This document shows positions 57,804-64,000 of a DNA stretch of 64,000 nt, piece after piece (the stretch's first letter is position 1; every line of letters begins with the position of its first letter). The translations under genes and the position numbers were made by a program. Below the pieces are notes generated by a model. It did not search any database. It was given only the letters and a program-made list of their open reading frames with translations, and was not told where the DNA came from. Source of the DNA: JAFDVL01 sp964631865 (GTDB lineage: Bacteria; Acidobacteriota; Blastocatellia; RBC074); the NCBI GenBank assembly GCA_964631865.1, contig CAZWAK010000016.1, positions 8,838 to 72,837 on the forward strand, read 5' to 3'.

Positions 57804-59750
57804 TCAGCGGCGTATGGAAATTGTTGGGCGCGGTGGCGGCTTCATCCCTTCGCCCATATAAAAGCCGGTGTGCGGCGGTTGATTGTACGCGACATTCTGC
57901 CACGCGATGCTCAAGCGGTATTGCGGGTCGTGCATCAACGTATAAATACGGTGTGCGGTCGGAATCGTCGTCGTGTAAATGCGTAGCTCCTGGTTGTCCG
58001 TCGTGCGCCAGATCACTTCTTCGCGCCAATCGCCGAATAAATCTGCGCTCAACACAGGCGTTGCTTTCGTGCCGTTGTTCGACGTGCAGCCTTCCGCCGT
58101 CAGCAAGACCTTTTCTGCGCCTGCCGTCCAATCCCACTTGGCGATGTAGTTGCGATCCAGCAATTCGCGCAGCACATCGCCGTCCCACCAAATGCCGAAG
58201 TTGCACGAACGCGGCTCGCGCTCCGCGATCTTTTCGCCTTTGGCATTGAAGAGTCCGGTCAGCCCCGCGCCTTTCACCCAACATTCGCTGCCCGGATGAT
58301 GCGGGTCAATGTCGAGCGCCAAGCCGCGCCCCGGCCCTTCTCCGTCCGCACCTGCGCGGATCGAAGCTTTCTTCCACAGATTCTCGCCCGTGCGCGCGTC
58401 GCGGAAATGCGCGCCGGCATCGTCGAAGCGTTCCTGAATGTCGAAGACTTCCAAGCCCGGTCGCGTCGGATCAAGGTCAGACACGTGCAACGCATCGCCG
58501 TGCCCCAGGCCCGTTGAATACAGCCCCCGCCCGTTGTCATCAATCACCGCCGCGCCGTACACGATTTCGTCTTTGCCGTCGTTGTCCACATCGGCCACGC
58601 TCAAGTTGTGATTGCCTTGTCCCGCGTAAGCTTTGTTGCCCGGCGCGTCGCTGTCGAATGTCCAAACGTTCGTCAGCTTGCCGCCGCGCCAATTCCACGC
58701 GGCCAACACCGAGCGCGTGTAGTAACCACGACACATCACGAGGCTCGGCTGCTTGCCGTCGAGATATGCGATAGCGGCGAGAAAACGATCCACGCGATTG
58801 CCGTAGCCATCGCCCCAAATCGCTTTCATCTCGTCGGTCGTCGGATTAGGTTTGTTCGGATGCCGCGCCGGGATGTAAGCCGTTGTTGCCAACGCTGCGC
58901 CCGTGTGTCCATCAAAAATCGTGAGGAATTCCGGCCCCACCAACACGTAGCCGGATACGTTTTGCTTGCGCTCGACACCGTTGCGATCCACCGATGTGAT
59001 GAACGTGCCTTCGGGGTTGCGCCAATCCGCGTTGGCGTCGCCAATCACCTTGCCTTTGCCGTCCGTCGTGCCATCGGCAGTTTTGCAGGCGATTTCCGCG
59101 CGTCCATCGCCGTCCAGGTCATAGACCATGAACTGCGTGTAATGCGCGCCTTCGCGGATGTTTTTGCCGAGGTTGATTGTCCACAGCAACGTGCCGTCGA
59201 GTTTGTAGGCTTGCAGAATTGGCGCATCGGTCAATCCGGCTTGCGAGTTGTCGCGTCCGCGTCCCGCTTGATGCAGCACGATTTCATATTCGCCATCGCC
59301 ATCCAGATCACCCACCGAAGCATCGTTCGGCGTGTAGCCCGCAGGCGTTTTGAGCGGCAGCGAAAGATATTGCCGCGCGGGCGCATTCGCAGGCAGCGTG
59401 AATGCCGCACTCGCCGCTTGCTCTTTGCGATTGAGGATGGGCCGCACGACATAGCGGTTGGCTTTCGTCAAATCCGCCTTGTCGTCAATCAAGCTCGTCG
59501 CCGCCGTGATCGGTTGCGCGTTCAGCTTGACGGCTTTGCCATCCGTGTTGCGATAGACATTGAACGCGATGTTGTCCGGGTCAGTGCCCAACAGTCGCCA
59601 GCCGATCCAGACTTTACCATCGGCTTGGGGCACAGCAATCACGCCGCGCCCCAGCCGTTCCATCTGCCGTTGCGCCCAGGTCGGCATCGTCGCCCCAATG
59701 AGCATCGTCATGCCGACCAACAATGCGTTGCGAAGAGAGTTCCCGTTCAT
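57804..59750 (-). CDS. PL11 rhamnogalacturonan endolyase
   Basis: A 648-residue secreted polysaccharide lyase that cleaves the rhamnose-galacturonate backbone of pectin RG-I by beta-elimination. The signal peptide ends IGATMPTWAQR. An Fn3-like N-terminal part precedes an eight-bladed propeller rich in calcium-binding DxDxDG loops (GDLDGDGEYEIVLHQ, YDLDGDGRAEIACKTADG, VDNDGKDEIVYGAAV). DADWRNPEGTFITSVDR and SALSIAW-type RLSIAWQNVAYNQPPHTGFY at the C-terminus match YesW/YesX-like lyases. It starts four bases after the TonB-receptor stop, so they share a transcript. Confidence 0.92.
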   Translation of the reverse strand: MNGNSLRNALLVGMTMLIGATMPTWAQRQMERLGRGVIAVPQADGKVWIGWRLLGTDPDNIAFNVYRNTDGKAVKLNAQPITAATSLIDDKADLTKANRYVVRPILNRKEQAASAAFTLPANAPARQYLSLPLKTPAGYTPNDASVGDLDGDGEYEIVLHQAGRGRDNSQAGLTDAPILQAYKLDGTLLWTINLGKNIREGAHYTQFMVYDLDGDGRAEIACKTADGTTDGKGKVIGDANADWRNPEGTFITSVDRNGVERKQNVSGYVLVGPEFLTIFDGHTGAALATTAYIPARHPNKPNPTTDEMKAIWGDGYGNRVDRFLAAIAYLDGKQPSLVMCRGYYTRSVLAAWNWRGGKLTNVWTFDSDAPGNKAYAGQGNHNLSVADVDNDGKDEIVYGAAVIDDNGRGLYSTGLGHGDALHVSDLDPTRPGLEVFDIQERFDDAGAHFRDARTGENLWKKASIRAGADGEGPGRGLALDIDPHHPGSECWVKGAGLTGLFNAKGEKIAEREPRSCNFGIWWDGDVLRELLDRNYIAKWDWTAGAEKVLLTAEGCTSNNGTKATPVLSADLFGDWREEVIWRTTDNQELRIYTTTIPTAHRIYTLMHDPQYRLSIAWQNVAYNQPPHTGFYMGEGMKPPPRPTISIRR

Positions 59751-59754
59751 AGGC

Positions 59755-62700
59755 CTAGAAATAGAACTTCATTGCGAACTGAATGAAGCGCGGCGTGTAG
59801 CCTGACCGCCCATTCGTGATGTCCAGATAGCCCCAGCGATCTGCCGTGTAGACTTGGCGCAAGCGATAGAGCTTCAAGCCTTCCAGCGTGCTGATGTCGA
59901 GCGAATTGGCATTGAGCGAGAAGAAGCGATCCGGCAATTGCACGCGGAAGAAATCGCGCGGCAGCACTTGCGTCCCGGTCACGCGGTTGCTCGTGATGAG
60001 CGCGTTGATCTGTGCCAGCTTGGCCGCGCCCGCCGGTGTCGTGCGTGCGGGGCGACTGGTGTCGAAGTTGCGCCAAGCATCGTACTCGGCGTTGGTAATC
60101 AGTGCCTCATTCGGCAACGCGAAGATTTCGCCGGAATCTTCCAACCGTCCCATGCGAAAGATCGGATGATTGAAGGCATTGATGAAATCCACGCGCACTT
60201 CAAAGCGCCGTCCGCGTTCCTTGCCGACGGGGAAATCTTTTTTGAGCGAAAGGTCGAGGAATTCCTGACGCGGGCTGCGCGCTTGATCGAACGTGCGCGG
60301 CGCATTGCCGAGCGTGCCTTTCGCCGGACGCATGAAGGCCGACGGATTGAAATACGGCTCGCAGGCTTGCCCAATCGGACAACTGCGCGACCAGTTGGGA
60401 TTGATGAGCGGCACGCCTTGCACCCAATCGGGACGAATGCCGCGCACGTTGCCTTCGACGCCGAGCCGGTTGTCATCGCGCAAAACCACGACCATCGGCA
60501 AGCCGCCTTGAATGCGCCCGATGCCGCTGAACGCCCAATTGCCGACGACGGAGTTCAGCCAGCCCGGCAGACTTGATCCGAGCGCGCGGCCTTTGCCAAA
60601 CGGCAAGTCCCACAGCCACGACGCGCTGAAAGCATGTTTGATGTCGAACGTCGAAACCGCACGATCCAACGAGCGCGGCGCACCGAAATTGACGTGACCC
60701 GGCGAGCGCACGTTCAGGTTGACGAAGCGAATGTCGCCCGCGTCCGAAGCCGTGTCCAGCCCTTTGCCGAACGTGTAGTTCACCGTGTACGACAGCCCGC
60801 GCGTGTGACGACGACGCACGCTGGCGGTTGCGGCGTGACGAATGCTCGTGGCCGAGGAATCGAACATCATGTTCAGCCCTTCAAAGCCCATATACTTCGT
60901 GCCGATGTAGCCTTGCGAAAAGACGCGCAGCGCGCCCGTCGGCGTGCGGCGTCCGAGCGGATCGTTTACGTCGTTGAGCGGATTGACACCCTGCGCCAGA
61001 TACGCTTCGGTCAATTCAAAGGGCACGGGATTCAGGTTGATCGGCGGCAGGAACAGCCGCGTGCCCTTGCTGCCGTTGTAACTCACTTCGACTACGGTTT
61101 GCTGCGGCAATTCGTAACCGAGCGTCAGGCTGAAGCTTTGCACGTATGGCACGTGCGCGTTGGGCGACACGGCCAGCCCCGCCACGTTCAGGCTGTTGAG
61201 ATAGATCAGGCCGTCCTGGGGGATGTTCAGGAACGCATCTGGCGCGATGGAATTGATGACCGGCTTGTTGCAGCACAGTCGCGCGGCGACGTTCGTGCCG
61301 GGGAATTGCACGCGCGTGTCGAAGGTTCCAAAGGTCGTCGTGCCTGCTGCAAAATCGGGCGAAGGATTGCGCCCCATCCCCGTGAGCGGCGCGTGCGACA
61401 TACCGTAGCCGCCGCGAATCACTAGACGATTCTTTTCATTCCAGCCAAACCAATGCGGCACATACGCGAAGCCGAAGCGCGGCTCGAAGTTCGTTTTTTC
61501 TACCGGGAAAATGTAGCGCGAACGCCCGCCGCGTCCTGAATACGCGAACGGAACCACCAGCGCGGTTGTGACGGTTCTGCCCGTTGGCAACACGCATTGC
61601 GGGCACGGTTGCGGGATCGGGAATTCGCGCGCCAGGTCAGGCATGAACGCGCCTTGTCGGTCGTATTTTTCGGTGCGCGGCAATTGCAGCGAATACCGCA
61701 CACCAAGATTGAGCGTGAAGTTCGGACGCACTTTCCAATCGTTTTGCGCAAAGGCGGCGGCGGTGTTCCATTGGTAGTAATACGGAATGAACACTTCGCG
61801 CAGTGTGGTTTGGTTGTAAACGCCCATCAGGAATTGCGCGAACTCGCTGCCGCCCGTGCCCGCCGCCGCGCCGTTGCTGTTGCTGAGCGTGAGGTTGCGA
61901 TTGAATTCATAGCGGCCCTGCGCGCCGAACGACGGAATCGTCTTCAATCGTTGTTGCATCAAGTCCACGCCGAATTTCCACGTCATATTGCCTTGCACCC
62001 ACGAGAAGTTGTCCGCGATGCCATACGTGTGTTCGGCGTTTTCGTTCTGCTGCGACAGGCTGAAGCCAATGCCGGGAACGTTCGGAGCAATGGCGAAATC
62101 CGGCAAACCGCCCGGCGTCACGGAAGGCAGTCCCAACTCGGTCGAAAAGTTGCGTCCGGTCAGTGCATCGAACGCAGGCGGGAAGTTTTTCGTGAAGCGA
62201 CCAAACGTGTAATTGAGCCGCAATTCATTGACCATACGCGGCGAGAACGTGTGCGTATCGGTCAGCAGAATTTGCCGCGACCAACTGTAATCCGTGCCGC
62301 CGCTGTTGATCTCGTCGCGCCCGATCTGGAAATCGCCGCGCCCGCGGTCGCCGCGAATCGGTACTTGCGTGTAGCGCCCGTTGATGCGGTTGTTGGCGGA
62401 GAATTGATGATCGAGCCGCGTGGTCAGCCGCTTCTCAAAATTCTTGATGAAATTCTGGCTCGCGTAATTGCGCAGATTGCCGTCTGAAAGGAAATACTCG
62501 CCCGCTTTGGGAATGTATTGCAACAGATTTTGGCTGACGGGATCGAGCATGTTGGCCGGAATCTTGTTGTCGGGAAACACCGGATACGTTTGCCCCGCCG
62601 CCAATGTGCGCCGCGTGAAAACGCCTGTGCCGCTCACTGTCCATTGGTTGTACAGCGTGCCGTCCAGAATTTGATTTTGAAGGCCGAAGCGTTCCGCCAC

Positions 62701-63768
62701 CGCGCGCGGAGCCATCCCGCCTGTGACGCGCACGACGCCGCTAAAATCGCCGCGCAGCATTTCGGGCGTCGGCAACAGCGAAGTGAATTGCGAGGCGTCG
62801 TAGTAATAACGTGGCTCGACCGCCACGAAGAAAAACGATTTGTTATGCCCGTCGTAAGCCGCAGGCCCAAAGAGTTTTTTCGGCAGCCAGACGGGGCCGC
62901 CGACCGTCAAGCCGAATTGATGTTGCCGCCGATTCGCCATCGGACGATTGTTCACATTCGTCGTGAACGGCGCGGCGTTGAGCGACGGGTTGCGATGAAA
63001 CCAGTAGCCTGTGCCACTGTAACGATTCGTGCCCGACTTGGTCGTCATATTGACCACGCCGCCGCCGGTCGTGCCGTACTCTGCCGAGAAGTTCGAGGTT
63101 TGCACCGTGAATTCCTGAATCGTGTCGGGCGAAAACGTGACGACTGCGCGTCCCAAGCCTGCGCCCGTGTTGTACGCGCCATCGGCCAGAATCGCCGTGC
63201 TACCCGCGCGTCCGCCGTTGACGTTCACGTTGAAGCCGGGCGCGGGGATGTCCTGTCCCAATTCCGGGTCTTCCGTGCCGGCCACGCCGCTGACATTGCC
63301 GACGGTCAGCACGAGGTCGAGCACGCTGCGATTGTTGAGCGGAAGGTCGGTGATCTGGCGCTCGGTGATTGTTTGCCCCGGCGTGCCGGATTCGGAGTTG
63401 AGCAATACGCCTTCTCCCGTCACGGTGATTGAGTTCTCGACGTCGCCTGCTTCCAACGTCACGTTGATGGTCGCGGTGGTAGCCGTGTCTACTTTGACCG
63501 TTTCCACGATGGCTTTCTTGAAGCCGGGCGCTTCGACCGTGAGGCGATAGACGACTGGTTCCAAAGAGGGCGCAGTGTATGTGCCCTCCGCCGAGGTCGT
63601 GAATTTTTCCGCGCGGTTCGTGCCGACGTTGGCAATCGTCACGGTCGCACCGGGAAGCACTGCGCCAGTCTTGTCGAAGACCGTGCCGCTGATGCCGCCG
63701 CGATTAGTTTGCGCAAGTGCGGCGCTGATGAAGAACAGCGTGAGCGTTGCGAGGTGGATGAGTTTCAT
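59755..63768 (-). CDS. Oar-type TonB-dependent outer-membrane receptor
   Basis: A 1337-residue receptor. The signal peptide ends SAALAQT. A carboxypeptidase-regulatory-like domain (about 25-110: GTVFDKTGAVLPGATVTIANV) is followed by the plug (about 130-245: RQITDLPLNNRSVLDLVL, VNGGRAGSTAILADGAYN, TIQEFTVQTSNFSAEYG, GGGVVNMTTKSGTNRYSGT). A large beta barrel ends in a C-terminal Phe (MKFYF), as outer-membrane proteins do. Such Oar/CarboxypepD_reg receptors are the expanded acidobacterial family and lack a SusD partner. Pectin-enzyme neighbours suggest it imports rhamnogalacturonan oligosaccharides; this is inference. Confidence 0.93.
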   Translation of the reverse strand: MKLIHLATLTLFFISAALAQTNRGGISGTVFDKTGAVLPGATVTIANVGTNRAEKFTTSAEGTYTAPSLEPVVYRLTVEAPGFKKAIVETVKVDTATTATINVTLEAGDVENSITVTGEGVLLNSESGTPGQTITERQITDLPLNNRSVLDLVLTVGNVSGVAGTEDPELGQDIPAPGFNVNVNGGRAGSTAILADGAYNTGAGLGRAVVTFSPDTIQEFTVQTSNFSAEYGTTGGGVVNMTTKSGTNRYSGTGYWFHRNPSLNAAPFTTNVNNRPMANRRQHQFGLTVGGPVWLPKKLFGPAAYDGHNKSFFFVAVEPRYYYDASQFTSLLPTPEMLRGDFSGVVRVTGGMAPRAVAERFGLQNQILDGTLYNQWTVSGTGVFTRRTLAAGQTYPVFPDNKIPANMLDPVSQNLLQYIPKAGEYFLSDGNLRNYASQNFIKNFEKRLTTRLDHQFSANNRINGRYTQVPIRGDRGRGDFQIGRDEINSGGTDYSWSRQILLTDTHTFSPRMVNELRLNYTFGRFTKNFPPAFDALTGRNFSTELGLPSVTPGGLPDFAIAPNVPGIGFSLSQQNENAEHTYGIADNFSWVQGNMTWKFGVDLMQQRLKTIPSFGAQGRYEFNRNLTLSNSNGAAAGTGGSEFAQFLMGVYNQTTLREVFIPYYYQWNTAAAFAQNDWKVRPNFTLNLGVRYSLQLPRTEKYDRQGAFMPDLAREFPIPQPCPQCVLPTGRTVTTALVVPFAYSGRGGRSRYIFPVEKTNFEPRFGFAYVPHWFGWNEKNRLVIRGGYGMSHAPLTGMGRNPSPDFAAGTTTFGTFDTRVQFPGTNVAARLCCNKPVINSIAPDAFLNIPQDGLIYLNSLNVAGLAVSPNAHVPYVQSFSLTLGYELPQQTVVEVSYNGSKGTRLFLPPINLNPVPFELTEAYLAQGVNPLNDVNDPLGRRTPTGALRVFSQGYIGTKYMGFEGLNMMFDSSATSIRHAATASVRRRHTRGLSYTVNYTFGKGLDTASDAGDIRFVNLNVRSPGHVNFGAPRSLDRAVSTFDIKHAFSASWLWDLPFGKGRALGSSLPGWLNSVVGNWAFSGIGRIQGGLPMVVVLRDDNRLGVEGNVRGIRPDWVQGVPLINPNWSRSCPIGQACEPYFNPSAFMRPAKGTLGNAPRTFDQARSPRQEFLDLSLKKDFPVGKERGRRFEVRVDFINAFNHPIFRMGRLEDSGEIFALPNEALITNAEYDAWRNFDTSRPARTTPAGAAKLAQINALITSNRVTGTQVLPRDFFRVQLPDRFFSLNANSLDISTLEGLKLYRLRQVYTADRWGYLDITNGRSGYTPRFIQFAMKFYF

Positions 63769-63796
63769 AGTCGTACTACCTTCCTGTGGCGCTGCG

Positions 63797-64000
63797 CTAA
63801 GCCAACGTGAGTTGTAAGCGCGTCACTGATGCGGGGGCAAAGCTGCAACGGACGGTGCTGCCGCTGATGGTGGCTTTGCCGGTTTGCGGCGCAATCGCGG
63901 GCGGATGGTCAAAGCGATTGTGCGCGTGAATGTCTGTGTGCGCGAGGGTCACGACTTGCACATCTTTGATCGTCGCACCGCGCAACGCGATCTCAGTTTC
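63797..64000 (-). CDS. C-terminal end of GH51 alpha-L-arabinofuranosidase (cut by window edge)
   Basis: The reverse strand is open from the window edge to the TAG at 63797, giving 67 residues. The sequence VVTLAHTDIHAHNRFDHPPA followed by KATISGSTVRCSF and PASVTRLQLTLA matches the C-terminal beta domain of GH51 arabinofuranosidases, whose tails read VxTLTHxDxHAxNTFxxPxxV...PxxSVxVLEL. The catalytic Glu residues lie outside the window, so the call rests on a short tail. Its position, 28 bases before the TonB receptor start, fits release of arabinose from pectin side chains. Confidence 0.7.
   Translation of the reverse strand, partial: ETEIALRGATIKDVQVVTLAHTDIHAHNRFDHPPAIAPQTGKATISGSTVRCSFAPASVTRLQLTLA

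Overview
The window looks like a contiguous piece of an Acidobacteriota chromosome, most probably class Blastocatellia (inference, not proven). Pointers are the very large Oar-type TonB-dependent receptor with a carboxypeptidase-regulatory N-domain, the DUF1549/DUF1553 plus DUF1501 pair, a fused formiminotransferase-cyclodeaminase, XisH/XisI, and many short intergenic palindromic repeats in moderately GC-rich DNA. Both strands are densely coded and most genes are housekeeping or metabolic. No phage, integrase, transposase or CRISPR array is visible.

Layout. 0-5 kb (minus): a fatty-acid beta-oxidation block (TetR/FadR-like regulator, acyl-CoA ligase, ferredoxin-reductase-like flavoprotein, small membrane protein, 3-hydroxyacyl-CoA dehydrogenase cut by the left edge). 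5-9 kb (plus): phosphofructokinase, a conserved unknown, a small GNAT protein, formiminotransferase-cyclodeaminase. 8.8-10.7 kb (plus): ATP synthase F0 genes atpI-atpB-atpE without the other subunits. 10.7-15.4 kb (minus): a 1395-residue multi-spanning receptor-like membrane protein that I cannot assign, plus an 80-residue unknown. 15.6-16.5 kb: xisH-xisI. 16.5-22.5 kb (plus): glycolate oxidase subunits GlcE and GlcF, a secreted M28 peptidase, a secreted coiled-coil protein and a Tat-exported asparaginase. 22.6-25 kb: UDP-glucose dehydrogenase and UDP-xylose synthase. 25-27.8 kb: three tandem FecR-domain envelope proteins behind a strong promoter. 27.8-35.5 kb: hemB (plus) facing rsmE, prmA, era, a CNNM/CorC protein, ybeY, phoH and a SPOR protein (minus).

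35.6-39.2 kb: a thioredoxin-reductase-like protein lacking its CxxC, two secreted propeller-like proteins and a GlsB/YeaQ membrane protein. 39.2-43.6 kb (minus): a compact run of NUDIX, EVE-HNH endonuclease, DUF433/DUF5615 toxin-antitoxin and Tex. 43.6-44.3 kb (plus): a DUF5678 protein coupled to a retropepsin-like protease. 44.3-46.2 kb (minus): a cytochrome P450 followed by a YeiP/EfpL-type elongation factor P. 46.4-51.3 kb (plus): dusB, then the DUF1549/1553-DUF1501 pair. 51.4-54.4 kb (minus): DUF47, Pit phosphate transporter and PhoR-like kinase. A tRNA-Lys(CTT) lies at 54.5 kb. 54.7-64 kb: a rhamnogalacturonan (pectin) locus with GH106 rhamnosidase, PL11 lyase, the TonB receptor and the C-terminus of a GH51 arabinofuranosidase.

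The best candidates for something undescribed are the giant receptor-like membrane protein (10.7-15 kb), the triplicated FecR proteins with co-varying cysteines and a shared C-terminal tail (25-27.7 kb), the NUDIX/EVE-HNH/toxin-antitoxin/Tex run (39.2-43.6 kb) and the DUF5678-retropepsin pair (43.6-44.3 kb). Several families of palindromic intergenic repeats, one of which is translated inside ybeY, are a further theme.
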